Assembly: GCF_004296405.1 (NCBI RefSeq)
Contig: NZ_PSRR01000034.1
Span: 1-41,226 of the forward strand
Source of the DNA: Bradyrhizobium sp. Leo170
Lineage (GTDB): Bacteria > Pseudomonadota > Alphaproteobacteria > Rhizobiales > Xanthobacteraceae
Length of the DNA stretch: 41,226 nt
Direction of reading: 5' to 3'
Shown: positions 7,076 to 15,884 of the stretch, one piece after another
Layout: the number at the start of each line of letters is the position of its first letter
How positions within the stretch are numbered: position 1 is the stretch's first letter
Translations under genes and position numbers: made by a program
Notes under the pieces: model-generated
The model's input: only the letters and a program-made list of their open reading frames with translations
Told to the model about the DNA's origin: nothing
The model's database searches: none

Positions 7076-8383
7076 TCACTTCTCCCGGAACGAGCGCATG
7101 AACTGGTCGCTCAGGGGCTTCATCAGATAGGACAGCATGGTGCGGTCGCCGGTCTGGACGAAGGCTTCGACCGGCATGCCCGGGATAACCTTGACGTCGC
7201 CGAGGCGCTTGATCTCGTCCGGCGGCATCGAGACGCGGATGGTGTAGAAGCTCTGCCCGGTGCGCTGGTCGGTGGTGACGTCGGCCGAGACACGGGTGAC
7301 GACGCCGCTGATCTCCGGCGTGGTGCGCTGGTTGAAGGCCGACAGGCGCAAGAGCGTCTTCTGGCCGATCTGCAGCTTGTCGATATCCTGCGGATTGACC
7401 TTGGCCTCCACCGAAAGAGCGTCGGCCTGCGGCACGATCATCATGATGGCATCGCCCGCGGTGATCACGCCGCCGACGGTGTGCACCGTCGACTGCAGCA
7501 CCATGCCGTCCTGCGGCGCCCGGATGTCGATGCGGCGAAGCTGGTCTTCGGCAGTCACCTTGCGCTCGACGAATTCGCCGATCTTGTCGTTGGTCTCGCG
7601 CAGATCCTTGGAAACCTCGGCCAGCATGTCCTTGTCGACCTGGATGATCTGCAGCTCGGTCTCGGTGATCTTGCCCTTGGCCTGCGCGCGGGCAGCGATG
7701 TATTGCGCCCGTTCGCCGGCGAGCCGCGCAGCGTCGCGCTCGAGCGTGTTCAGGCGCGTGAGCTGTACCAGACGCTGGTCATAGAGCTGGCGGACGCCGA
7801 CGAGCTCCTGCTGCACCAGCTCGATCTCCTTGTCCTTGGCGACCTCCTGCGCCCTCAGGCCCTCGATCTCCTCCTTGAGCTGGGTAACGCGCTCGCGCAG
7901 TTGCGCCCTCTGGCCGATGCGGCCGTTGACGCGGACCTCGAACAGCTTGGTTTCGCTCGCCAGGACGTCGCGGACGTCGGGATCCTCGGCGCGGTCGGCC
8001 AAGACCTTCGGAAAGACGATCCTGTCGCGTCCCTGCTGCTCGGCCTCAAGGCGCGCCGCGCGCGCATAGAGCCCGTTGAGCGTCTTGACCACGATCGCAA
8101 GGCTCGCCTTCACCACCGTCTCGTCCAGCCGCACCACGATGTCGCCGGTCTTGACGAGGTCGCCGTCGCGCACGCGCACCTCGCCGACCACGCCGCCGGT
8201 CGGGTGCTGCACCTTCTTGACGTTGGAATCGACCACCACCGAGCCCGGCGCGATCAAGGCGCCCGAGATCGGCACGGTGGAAGCCCAGCCGCCGAAGCCG
8301 CCGGCCACCACCAGCACGACGACGAGGCCAACGACCAGATGCAGCCGGATCGAGCGCTGCGCCCTGCGCGATTCTTCGCTCAT
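7076..8383 (-). CDS. HlyD/PrtE-family type I secretion periplasmic adaptor
   Basis: A 435-residue membrane-fusion protein of the usual length for the PrtE/HlyD group. It has a short cytoplasmic N-terminus, one membrane anchor (about residues 14-34), a lipoyl-like half domain (GGVVGEVRVRDGDLVKTGDIVVRLD, about 63-87), a long coiled-coil hairpin rich in Glu, Arg and Gln (about 95-285), and a beta-barrel region (IDIRAPQDGMVLQSTVHTVGG onward). It bridges the inner-membrane ABC protein and a TolC-type outer-membrane channel; no TolC gene is present here. Its start overlaps the ABC gene stop by 4 bp, so the two form an operon. Confidence 0.92.
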   Translation of the reverse strand: MSEESRRAQRSIRLHLVVGLVVVLVVAGGFGGWASTVPISGALIAPGSVVVDSNVKKVQHPTGGVVGEVRVRDGDLVKTGDIVVRLDETVVKASLAIVVKTLNGLYARAARLEAEQQGRDRIVFPKVLADRAEDPDVRDVLASETKLFEVRVNGRIGQRAQLRERVTQLKEEIEGLRAQEVAKDKEIELVQQELVGVRQLYDQRLVQLTRLNTLERDAARLAGERAQYIAARAQAKGKITETELQIIQVDKDMLAEVSKDLRETNDKIGEFVERKVTAEDQLRRIDIRAPQDGMVLQSTVHTVGGVITAGDAIMMIVPQADALSVEAKVNPQDIDKLQIGQKTLLRLSAFNQRTTPEISGVVTRVSADVTTDQRTGQSFYTIRVSMPPDEIKRLGDVKVIPGMPVEAFVQTGDRTMLSYLMKPLSDQFMRSFREK

Positions 8384-10125
8384 GATTTGGCTCCCGCATC
8401 GGAGACGATCTTGATCGGCGGCGCCGGGGCGACGCGCGGCTGCAGCACCTGCGCCAGCACGGTTTCCTTTGGGCCGAAGGCCTGTATGCGGCCTTCCTTC
8501 AGCACCAGGATCTGGTCGACGCCCTCGATCCCGATCGGCCGATGCGCCACCACCACCACAATGGCGCCGCGCTCGCGCGCCGAGCGCACCGCCCGCGTCA
8601 GCGCCTCGTCGCCTTCGCTATCGAGATTGGAATTCGGCTCGTCCAGCACGATCAGGAACGGATCGCCATAGAGCGCGCGCGCCAGCGCTATCCGCTGCGC
8701 CTGGCCGGCCGACAGCGCCGTGCCCTGCTCGCCGACCTGCGTGTCGTAGCCCTCGCGCATCTTGATGATCATCTCGTGCACGCCGGCTTCCTTGGCGGCG
8801 GCGATGATATCGTCCGACTTCGCGCCCGCGTCGAAGCGAGAGATATTCTGCGCCACCGTGCCCGCGAACAGTTCGACGTCCTGCGGCAGATAGCCGACAT
8901 AGCGGCCGAGCACGTCCGGCGACCATTGGTCGAGCGCGGCGCCGTCGAGCCGCACCTTGCCGCGGAACGGCATCCAGACGCCGACCAGCGCGCGCACCAG
9001 CGATGACTTGCCTGAGCCGCTGGGACCGATGATGCCGACGCCGCTGCCGGCTTCGAGCACGAACGCCACGTCGGCCACGATCACCCGCTGGTCGCCCGGT
9101 GCCGCAAGCGAGACGGCCTCGACCGACAGCCGCTTGGTCGGCGCCTGCAGCACGGTCTGAGTGCCGGCCGGCGGCATCTGCTGCAGCAGCCGGCTGAGCC
9201 GATGCCAGCTCTGCCGCGCAGCGACAAACCCCTTCCAATGCGCGATCGCGAGATCGATCGGCGCCAGTGCGCGGGCGCTGAGGATGGAACCCGCGATGAT
9301 GATGCCGCCGGTCGCCTCCTGGAAGATGACGAGATAGGCGCCGACCGCGAGCACCGCGGACTGCAGCATCATCCGCAGCACCTTGGCGACCGCGCCGAGC
9401 CCGCCGGCAACGTCGCTCGCGCGCTGGTTGCCCGCGAGATAATTCTCATTGGCCTCGCTCCAGCGCCGCTGCAGCCGGCCGGACATGCCCATCGCAACCA
9501 GCACTTCGGCGTTGCGGCGGCTCGCCGCCGCGAGATCGTTGCGACGGGCGGCGAGCGTCATGGCCTCCTTGGCGGGGCTGCGCGACATGAATTCGGTGAT
9601 CAGCGTCAGCGTGATCAGGATGATCGCGCCGACCAGCGCGGTGACGCCGAGCAGCCAGTGGAAGGCGAAGCAGATCGCCATATAGAGCGGCAGCCATGGC
9701 AGGTCGAAGAACGCGCCCGGCCCCTGGCTGCCGAGGAACGACCTGACGTTGTCGAGATCGCGCAATGGCTGCAGGCCTTCGGTGCGATTGCCCATCAGCA
9801 GCGGCAGGCGCACGATGGTGTCGAACACACGGGCATTGATCGCCTCGTCCAGCGAGGTGCCGATCCGCCCGAGGATCCGTCCGCGCAGGAGATCAAGCAC
9901 GCCCTGGGCGATGTAGAGGCCGGCGGCGAGCACGACCAGGCCGACCAGGGTCGGCACGCTGCGGCTCGGCAGCACGCGGTCGTAGACCTCCAGCATGAAG
10001 ATCGAGCCGGTCAGATACAGGACGTTGATCACGCAGCTCATCAGGCCGACGCCGATGAAGGCGGCGCGGCAGGCGCGCAGCGCATCGCCGAGTTCGGAAC
10101 GCCGGACGCCGGGAGCGGCTGCCAT
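8380..10125 (-). CDS. type I secretion ABC transporter, PrtD-type permease/ATPase
   Basis: A 581-residue fused membrane and ATPase protein. About six hydrophobic segments lie in residues 20-300. The ATPase half has Walker A GPSGSGKSS (367-375), signature LSAGQ (471-475), Walker B LIVLDEP (491-497) and a switch His in VVVAHRP. There is no N-terminal C39-like domain, so it matches the PrtD/AprD class, which exports RTX proteins by an uncleaved C-terminal signal, and differs from LapB/HlyB. No substrate gene is adjacent; the RTX protein at 21914-27427 is the only candidate in the window. Two inverted repeats lie in the upstream region. Confidence 0.92.
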   Translation of the reverse strand: MAAAPGVRRSELGDALRACRAAFIGVGLMSCVINVLYLTGSIFMLEVYDRVLPSRSVPTLVGLVVLAAGLYIAQGVLDLLRGRILGRIGTSLDEAINARVFDTIVRLPLLMGNRTEGLQPLRDLDNVRSFLGSQGPGAFFDLPWLPLYMAICFAFHWLLGVTALVGAIILITLTLITEFMSRSPAKEAMTLAARRNDLAAASRRNAEVLVAMGMSGRLQRRWSEANENYLAGNQRASDVAGGLGAVAKVLRMMLQSAVLAVGAYLVIFQEATGGIIIAGSILSARALAPIDLAIAHWKGFVAARQSWHRLSRLLQQMPPAGTQTVLQAPTKRLSVEAVSLAAPGDQRVIVADVAFVLEAGSGVGIIGPSGSGKSSLVRALVGVWMPFRGKVRLDGAALDQWSPDVLGRYVGYLPQDVELFAGTVAQNISRFDAGAKSDDIIAAAKEAGVHEMIIKMREGYDTQVGEQGTALSAGQAQRIALARALYGDPFLIVLDEPNSNLDSEGDEALTRAVRSARERGAIVVVVAHRPIGIEGVDQILVLKEGRIQAFGPKETVLAQVLQPRVAPAPPIKIVSDAGAKS

Positions 10126-10147
10126 GAATGCTTATCTCTGCAAAAAA

Positions 10148-10162
10148 GGTCAAGTATTGACC
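10148..10162. promoter_or_regulatory. inverted repeat upstream of the type I secretion operon
   Basis: GGTCAAGTATTGACC is a perfect 6-3-6 palindrome, 22 bp before the start codon of the secretion ABC gene. It could be an operator in the leader. No regulator can be named. Confidence 0.35.
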
Positions 10163-10233
10163 ACGTTTTACCGATGTTTGTGGCCAGCGTCTATTTATGT
10201 CGCGGCAGCCGCATTCTGGTTGCGTTAATTTCG

Positions 10234-10252
10234 GCGCAGTTCCGCACTGCGC
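10234..10252. promoter_or_regulatory. second inverted repeat upstream of the type I secretion operon
   Basis: GCGCAGT (10234-10240) and ACTGCGC (10246-10252) form a perfect 7-5-7 palindrome about 110 bp upstream of the secretion operon. It could be an activator site or a small hairpin. Confidence 0.3.
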
Positions 10253-10291
10253 AACCTCAGGTCCAGGAAGGTTAATGACGGCCGCCGACTT

Positions 10292-10385
10292 CGTAGCCCG
10301 GGTGGAGCGGAACGCGAAACCGGGACAACTGCGTCGGCGTTGGCGAGTGGTCCCCGGGTTACGCTAGCGCTTCACCCGGGCTACG
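10292..10385. repeat. palindromic repeat, CGTAGCCCGGGTG family
   Basis: CGTAGCCCGGGTG (10292-10304) and CACCCGGGCTACG (10373-10385) are perfect complements flanking about 70 bp with further partial symmetry. I recall the outer arms from other Bradyrhizobium intergenic repeats. The right end enters the coding sequence of the peptide-transporter ATPase and contributes its last residues. Confidence 0.85.
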
Positions 10386-11351
10386 GAGAGACACTTCGGC
10401 CAGCACGCACCGCGCGATGCGGTCCGGCGTGACCTGCACGGCGGGCGGCAACTGCTCGGAGCAGCGCGGCTGCGCCTGGCTGCAGCGCGGCGCGAAGGAG
10501 CAACTGGTCGGCGCACGGTCGAGCGAGGGGGGCGTGCCCGGGATCGTCTCCAGCCGCTCCCCGCGCTTGGCGCCATGGATGGTCGAGGCCAGCAGGCCCT
10601 TGGCGTAGGGATGGACCGGAGAACGCACGATGCCACGGAGACTGCCCTGCTCGACGATCTGCCCGGCATACATGACGGCGACGCGGTCGCAGATCTCGAT
10701 CGCGACCCCGATGTCGTGGGTCACGAAGATCACGGACATGCCGAATTCGCGCTGTAACTCGCGCAGCAGGAGCAGGATCTGGATCTGCACGGTGGCATCG
10801 AGCGCGGTGGTCGGCTCGTCCGCGAGCAGGATCTTCGGCTTGCAGGCGAGCGCAAGCGCAATCATCGCGCGCTGGCGCATGCCGCCTGACATCTCGTGCG
10901 GATAGGATTCGAGCCGGCGCTTGGCGGAGGGAATGCGCACCACCTCCAGCATCTCGAGCGCACGCGCCGTCGCCTCGCGCTCGCTCTTGCCCTCATGCCG
11001 CATCACGGTTTCCGCGATCTGGCGGCCGATGGTGTAGACCGGATCAAGCGCGAGCGCCGGCTCCTGGAAGATCATCGAGACGGTCTGGCCGCGAAAATTC
11101 GACAGCGCCTCGTCGTCCATCGCCAGCACGTCCTGTCCCAGCACCTTGACGCTGCCCGAGATCTGCGTCCGCTTCTTCGGCAACAGCCGCATCAACGCGC
11201 GCAGCGTGACGCTCTTGCCGGAGCCGGATTCGCCGAGCAGGCCGAGCACCTCGCCCTCACCGAGCGAGAGGCTCAGATCATTGACGGCGTGCACCGTGCG
11301 TTCGCCGGTGAAGCGGATGTTGAGATCCCGGACTTCGACAAGATTGGTCAT
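10359..11351 (-). CDS. peptide-type ABC transporter ATPase, OppD/DppD-like
   Basis: A 330-residue ATPase with Walker A GESGSGKS (residues 40-47), signature MSGGMRQRAMIAL and Walker B ILLADEP. The C-terminal oligopeptide-transporter extension has HPYAKGLL and the Cys-containing CSFAPRCSQAQPRC region typical of OppD/DppD. It energises uptake together with the OppF-like subunit. It is the last gene of the operon and starts inside the amidase stop (4-bp overlap). The final residues (PGEALA) and the TAA stop are encoded by the palindromic repeat at 10292-10385, so the natural C-terminus may have been replaced when the repeat arrived. Confidence 0.92.
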   Translation of the reverse strand: MTNLVEVRDLNIRFTGERTVHAVNDLSLSLGEGEVLGLLGESGSGKSVTLRALMRLLPKKRTQISGSVKVLGQDVLAMDDEALSNFRGQTVSMIFQEPALALDPVYTIGRQIAETVMRHEGKSEREATARALEMLEVVRIPSAKRRLESYPHEMSGGMRQRAMIALALACKPKILLADEPTTALDATVQIQILLLLRELQREFGMSVIFVTHDIGVAIEICDRVAVMYAGQIVEQGSLRGIVRSPVHPYAKGLLASTIHGAKRGERLETIPGTPPSLDRAPTSCSFAPRCSQAQPRCSEQLPPAVQVTPDRIARCVLAEVSLRSPGEALA

Positions 11352-12760
11352 GCGAGCTTCGGCACCTTGGCGTGGAAATCGGTGGCCCGCTGGAACGCCG
11401 CGCCGATGCGGAGCAGCGTGGCTTCCTCGAAGGAGCGGCCGATCAGTTGCATGCCGACCGGGAGCCCCGTGCGGGTGAAGCCCGAGGGGATCGCCAGCGA
11501 CGGCAGGCCGAGATAGTTGACCGGGCGGGTGAAGCGCGTCAGCCGCTGGATCACCGCCTCGGCGCCAGGGCCATTGCCGACATCGCTCTCGGCGATCGTC
11601 GGCGCAGGCACCGGCGCTGCCGGGGCAATCACCGCATCCAAGCCGGCAACCGCGGCATCGTAGGCCGCAAGCGCCGGGCCGCGCCAGCGCATCGCCTCGA
11701 GATAGCTGACGGCGGGAACCGCGAGCCCGTTCTGCAGCCGCATCAACACCTGCGGGCCGTAATCCTGCGGACGCTCGATCATCCAGCGCTTGTGGAAGGC
11801 GGCCGCCTCGGCGGCAAGCACGATCTGGGATGCCGAACTGAGCTGGCGCTGGTCGGGCAACTCGACCTTGACGATCTCGGCGCCCTCGCGCTTGAGGACG
11901 GCGATGGTCTCGTCGAGGATGCGCGCCACCTCGGAATCAAGATCGTCGACATAGAAGGCAGTCGGCAGGCCGATCTTGAGGCCTTTCAGCGAGCCCTTGG
12001 CGGCTTCGAGATAATCCGGCACCGGCAGCGTGGAGGCGGTCGGATCCTCGGGGTCGCTACCTGCCATCAGGCCGAGCAGCAGCGCGCAATCCTCGGCGGT
12101 CTGCGCCAGGGGGCCGACGGTGTCGAGCGATTGCGACAGCGGCATTGCGCCGGCGCGGCTGACGCGGCCGACGGTCGTCTTCAGTCCGGTGACGCCGCAG
12201 AAATGCGCGGGCATGCGGACCGAGCCGCCCGTGTCCGATCCCAGCGCCGCAAAGGTCAATCGCGCGGCAACCGCCGAGCCGGAGCCGGAGGAGGAGCCGC
12301 CGGTGATGTGGTCGACATTCCAGGGATTATGGACCGGGCCGTAATGCACATTGTGGCCGGTCGGGCCATAGGCGAACTCGACCATCTGCAGCGAGCCGAG
12401 CCGGATGGTTCCGGCATCCTTCAATCGCTGCAGCGCGGTCGCCGTGGTCTTGGCGACAAAGTCGCGGCGGATCAGCGAGCCGCAGGTCACGACCTTGCCG
12501 GCCTCGTAATACATATCCTTGTGCGCGAGCGGCACGCCGTGGAGGACGCCGCGGCTCCTGCCCTTCGCGAGTTCCGCATCCGCTTCATCGGCGGCGGCGA
12601 GCGCCTGTTCGGACTCGATGGCCATGAAGGCGTTGAGCTTGGGCTGCCACTCCGCGATGCGGTGCAGCAAGGCTCGCGTCACCTCGCGCGATGAGACTTT
12701 CTTCTCGGCGATCGCTTTCGTGACTGCGGTCAGCGACATCAAGGCAAGTTCGCTGCTCAT
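11348..12760 (-). CDS. amidase-signature hydrolase (AtzE/GatA-like)
   Basis: A 470-residue amidase-signature enzyme of normal family length. The Ser-cisSer-Lys triad is visible: Lys81 in AHKDMYY, the cis-Ser in GGSSSGSGS (about Ser156), and nucleophile Ser180 in GSDTGGSVRMP. It hydrolyses an amide bond in the cytoplasm. It begins inside the stop codon of a DUF4089 gene; DUF4089 proteins are the AtzG-like partners of AtzE, a pair thought to descend from GatA-GatC. That favours an AtzE-like hydrolase of small nitrogen compounds over a general amidase. The product is probably imported by the surrounding ABC system. Confidence 0.9.
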   Translation of the reverse strand: MSSELALMSLTAVTKAIAEKKVSSREVTRALLHRIAEWQPKLNAFMAIESEQALAAADEADAELAKGRSRGVLHGVPLAHKDMYYEAGKVVTCGSLIRRDFVAKTTATALQRLKDAGTIRLGSLQMVEFAYGPTGHNVHYGPVHNPWNVDHITGGSSSGSGSAVAARLTFAALGSDTGGSVRMPAHFCGVTGLKTTVGRVSRAGAMPLSQSLDTVGPLAQTAEDCALLLGLMAGSDPEDPTASTLPVPDYLEAAKGSLKGLKIGLPTAFYVDDLDSEVARILDETIAVLKREGAEIVKVELPDQRQLSSASQIVLAAEAAAFHKRWMIERPQDYGPQVLMRLQNGLAVPAVSYLEAMRWRGPALAAYDAAVAGLDAVIAPAAPVPAPTIAESDVGNGPGAEAVIQRLTRFTRPVNYLGLPSLAIPSGFTRTGLPVGMQLIGRSFEEATLLRIGAAFQRATDFHAKVPKLA

Positions 12761-12954
12761 TTCGACACCTTCGCGGTCTGCGCGAGCAGGAAGCTTGCGG
12801 GCTCGAGATCGAACGGCAAGGTGCCGGCAACCGGCGCGAAGCCGGCGAAGGCCGGGCTGATCGAATTGGAGATCCGCGCCGCGACTTCGCCGTCGACGGG
12901 AACGCCCGCGACATCGGCCATCGCCATGGCTTCCTTCGGACTGGGTTTCGTCAT
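12757..12954 (-). CDS. DUF4089 protein, AtzG-like amidase partner
   Basis: A 65-residue protein with a short helix (about 1-30, with VDGEVAARISNSI) and a second segment FDLEPASFLLAQ (about 48-59). This matches the DUF4089/AtzG pattern, a GatC-like chain that wraps around and stabilises the amidase subunit. It overlaps the OppF-like gene by 4 bp upstream and the amidase gene by 4 bp downstream, so stoichiometric production with the amidase is likely. Small size limits certainty, but the position directly before an amidase is the diagnostic context. Confidence 0.75.
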   Translation of the reverse strand: MTKPSPKEAMAMADVAGVPVDGEVAARISNSISPAFAGFAPVAGTLPFDLEPASFLLAQTAKVSK

Positions 12955-14018
12955 GCCGCCTCTTCCTCCCTTGCCGGTGCGCGGCTATGCCCCGAGCCCG
13001 GAATAGCCATGTAGCACGCCGCCTGATGACCCGTACTATCGAGCGTGGTCAGTTGTGGAGTGGCTTTTGCGCAGAGCGGCTCCGCAAACGGGCAGCGGGT
13101 GTGAAACCGGCAGCCCGGCGGCGGATCGATCGGGTTCGGCGGATCGCCCGAGATCGGCGGCACCTCGGTGCGCTTGTCCGGATCGGAGGACGGCATCGCC
13201 GCCAGCAGCGCGCGCGTGTAGGGATGCGCAGGTTGATCCCACACTTTATCGACCGGGCCGAACTCGACGACTTCGCCGAGATACATCACGAGCACGCGGT
13301 CGGAGATGTAGCGGACGACATTGAGGTCGTGGCTGATGAAGAGATAGGTCAGCCCGAACTCGCGCTTGAGGTCCGCGAGCAGGTTGAGCACCTGCGCCTC
13401 GACCGATTTGTCGAGCGCGGAGACGGCTTCATCCAGGATCACCAGCCGAGGCGACAGCGCCAACGCACGCGCGATGTTGACGCGCTGGCGCTGGCCGCCG
13501 GAGATTTCGTGCGGATAGCGGTTGGCGAAGTTTTCCGGCCGCAGGCCCACCTTGCCGAGCAGTTCGCGCGCAAGCGCGCGCGCCGCGCTATCTGCCATGC
13601 CATGCACCTTCGGGCCGAAGGCGATGGATTCCTCGATGGTGAGGCGCGGATTGAGCGAGGCGTAGCTGTCCTGGAACACCATCTGCATGCCCCTGCGCAA
13701 TTCGCGTAGCGACAATGCGCGGCCGACCTGCATGCCGTCATAGATGATTTCGCCGGAATCGCGCTTCATCAGGTGCATCAGGAGCCGCGCGGTGGTCGAC
13801 TTGCCGCAGCCGGACTCGCCGACGATGCCGACGGTCTCGCCCTTGGCGATCGTGAAGGAGACATTGTCGACCGCCCGCACGGTCTTGCGCGCGCCGAACA
13901 ATTCGCCGCGCACCGGGAAGTGCTTGGTCAGGCCGTTCACCTGAAGCAGCGGCTGCGCGGCGCCGCCGACGTCCTCCACGGGGGCAAGCATGTCGATGTG
14001 TGAATGCATCTCGCTCAT
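12951..14018 (-). CDS. peptide-type ABC transporter ATPase, OppF/DppF-like
   Basis: A 355-residue ATPase. After an N-terminal extension of about 22 residues the domain starts at [13 protein letters not shown]; Walker A is GESGCGKST (67-75), the signature [15 protein letters not shown] and Walker [13 protein letters not shown]. In the Walker B end the usual DEP is DEA. The oligopeptide C-terminal region is complete, with HPYTRALL and [14 protein letters not shown]. It pairs with the OppD-like ATPase, from which it is separated in the operon by the DUF4089 and amidase genes. Confidence 0.92.
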   Translation of the reverse strand: MSEMHSHIDMLAPVEDVGGAAQPLLQVNGLTKHFPVRGELFGARKTVRAVDNVSFTIAKGETVGIVGESGCGKSTTARLLMHLMKRDSGEIIYDGMQVGRALSLRELRRGMQMVFQDSYASLNPRLTIEESIAFGPKVHGMADSAARALARELLGKVGLRPENFANRYPHEISGGQRQRVNIARALALSPRLVILDEAVSALDKSVEAQVLNLLADLKREFGLTYLFISHDLNVVRYISDRVLVMYLGEVVEFGPVDKVWDQPAHPYTRALLAAMPSSDPDKRTEVPPISGDPPNPIDPPPGCRFHTRCPFAEPLCAKATPQLTTLDSTGHQAACYMAIPGSGHSRAPAREEEAA

Positions 14019-14021
14019 GCC

Positions 14022-14909
14022 TCAGTTCCGGATATCCATGGCGCTGCGCATGCCGTCGCTCAACAGGTTGAAGCAGATCGAGACTGCGAAGATCATCACA
14101 CCCGGCAGCGCCGCGACCCAGGGGTTGACGTAGATCGCGGTGCGCAGCGTGTTCAGCATCAGGCCCCATTCCGGCTCCGGCGGCTTGGTGCCGAGGCCGA
14201 GGAACGACAGGCCCGCGGCGAGGATCATCGACACCGAGATCAGGCCGGTGGCGTAGACGAAGATCGGGCCCAGCACGTTGCCGAGCATGTGCACGCGCAT
14301 GATGGTGAGCGGACCCGCACCGGAGGCGCGCGCGGCCTCGACGAAATCCATGTTGCGCACGCCGGTCGTGACGCTCTCGGCAACGCGGGTGATCTGCGGC
14401 ACGAACACGACGGTGAGCGACACGATGGAGTTGACGATGCCGGCGCCCAGCGCGCCGGAGATCGCGATCGCCAGGAGCACCGACGGGAAGGCGTAGAACA
14501 CGTCGATGGTGCGCATGATCGCGGTGTTGAGCTTGCCGCCGACATAACCCGCGACCAGCCCGAGGCCGGTGCCGATCACGAAGGCCAAGATCACCGGCAG
14601 GATGCCGATGATCAGCGACAGCCGCCCGCCGTAGACGAGACGCGACAGCATATCGCGGCCGAGCTCGTCGGTGCCGAGCAGATAGCCTGATGTACCGATG
14701 TGGCGCAGGCGGCGGATCATCGAGCCCTGGTAGGGATCGGCGAGCCCGAGCCATGGCGCGAACAGTGCCGCCGCAAAGATCAGGATCAAGATGAGCGCGC
14801 AGGCCATGCTGACTTTGTCGCGCATGATGCGGCGGCCGACGGTAGCCCAATAGCCTCGCGCCTTCGTCGCGGGGGCTGCTTGCAGTGCGAGATCGGTGAT
14901 CGTGCTCAT
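14022..14909 (-). CDS. peptide-type ABC transporter permease, DppC-like
   Basis: A 295-residue inner-membrane permease. A cytoplasmic N-terminal segment is followed by a first membrane helix (MACALILILIFAAALFAPWL) and, after a periplasmic loop with HIGTSGYLLGTDELGRDMLSRL, the core of about five helices. The coupling EAA motif is seen near EAARASGAGPLTIMRVHMLG. The GTDELGRD pattern is characteristic of DppC/OppC. It lies 3 bp upstream of the OppF-like gene and 4 bp after the DppB-like gene. Confidence 0.93.
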   Translation of the reverse strand: MSTITDLALQAAPATKARGYWATVGRRIMRDKVSMACALILILIFAAALFAPWLGLADPYQGSMIRRLRHIGTSGYLLGTDELGRDMLSRLVYGGRLSLIIGILPVILAFVIGTGLGLVAGYVGGKLNTAIMRTIDVFYAFPSVLLAIAISGALGAGIVNSIVSLTVVFVPQITRVAESVTTGVRNMDFVEAARASGAGPLTIMRVHMLGNVLGPIFVYATGLISVSMILAAGLSFLGLGTKPPEPEWGLMLNTLRTAIYVNPWVAALPGVMIFAVSICFNLLSDGMRSAMDIRN

Positions 14910-14913
14910 CGCG

Positions 14914-15867
14914 CTAGCCTCGCTTGATCCGCGGGTCGATCGCGGCCTGCGTGATATCGACCAGGAGGTTGAGCAGCACGAAGAACAGCGCCAGCACCAG
15001 GATCGTGCCCTGCAACAGCGGCAGGTCGCGCTGGAAGATCGCGGAGTTCAACAGCAATCCCGAGCCCGGCCAGGAGAACACGGTCTCGATCAGGATCGAG
15101 CCGCCGAGCATGTAGCCGAGCTGCAATCCCATCACCGCGAGCGCGGTGGGGGCCGCGTTCTTGATGACGTGGCGGAACACGTTGGTCTCGCGCAGGCCCT
15201 TGGCGCGCAAGGCCTCGACGAAATCCTGCGACAGGATATCGCCGGTCAGCGCGCGCACCGTGCGGGTGACGATCCCCATCGGGATCACCGAGCTCGTGAC
15301 CGCAGGCAGGATCAGATAGCGCAAGTGGTCCCAATCCCATGCCCAGGCGCCGGAGCCGCCGGGACCGGCGCCGACCGCGGGCAGCCAGTTGAGCTGCACC
15401 GAGAAGATGATCACCAGCACCATGCCGAGCCAGTAATGCGGCACCGAGACGCCGGCGATCGCAAAGGAAGTCGCGAGCTTGTCGATCCAGCTATCGCGGA
15501 AATAGCCGGCGATCAGCCCGAACAATAGCCCGAGCGTGAAGCCGATCATCGCGGCAAAGATCGCGAGCATCACAGTGTTGCTTACGGCGCGCATCACCTC
15601 CGACAGCACGGGCCGGCCGGTCGCGATGGAATTACCGAGATCACCGTGCACAGCGCGCCACAGCCACAGCCCGAACTGCACCGGTAGCGGACGGTCGAAG
15701 CCATAGGCGGTGCGCAATTGCTGCGCCAGCTCCTGCGAGGCGTCGGCCGGCAGCACCGCGACCAGGGGATCGCCGGGCGTGATATGCACGAGCAGGAAAC
15801 ACACCAGCGCGACGCTGATGACGATCGGGATCACATAGACGATGCGTCTGGCGATATAGGCAAACAC
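14914..15867 (-). CDS. peptide-type ABC transporter permease, DppB-like
   Basis: A 317-residue permease from the GTG at 15867. It opens with the typical DppB start FAYIARRIVYVIPIVISV, has the HITPGDPLV motif in the first periplasmic loop, the EAA-type loop DFVEALRAKGLRETNVFRH, and ends with the conserved DITQAAIDPRIKRG. An ATG at 15915 would add 16 residues, but these are encoded by the palindromic repeat at 15885-16047 and look unlike the family, so GTG is preferred. The repeat separates this gene from the solute-binding protein gene upstream. Confidence 0.92.
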   Translation of the reverse strand: MFAYIARRIVYVIPIVISVALVCFLLVHITPGDPLVAVLPADASQELAQQLRTAYGFDRPLPVQFGLWLWRAVHGDLGNSIATGRPVLSEVMRAVSNTVMLAIFAAMIGFTLGLLFGLIAGYFRDSWIDKLATSFAIAGVSVPHYWLGMVLVIIFSVQLNWLPAVGAGPGGSGAWAWDWDHLRYLILPAVTSSVIPMGIVTRTVRALTGDILSQDFVEALRAKGLRETNVFRHVIKNAAPTALAVMGLQLGYMLGGSILIETVFSWPGSGLLLNSAIFQRDLPLLQGTILVLALFFVLLNLLVDITQAAIDPRIKRG

Positions 15868-15884
15868 GAGCGACTCTCTACTTC

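Noticed and set aside
6983..8671. 562-codon plus-strand frame opposite HlyD
   Set aside because: Composition is dominated by Asp, Arg, His and Leu, typical of the reverse frame of a GC-rich gene, and both genes it covers are well supported on the other strand.
13738..14850. 370-codon minus-strand frame overlapping DppC and OppF
   Set aside because: It is in another frame of the same strand as two conserved transporter genes and is Arg/His-rich without domains.
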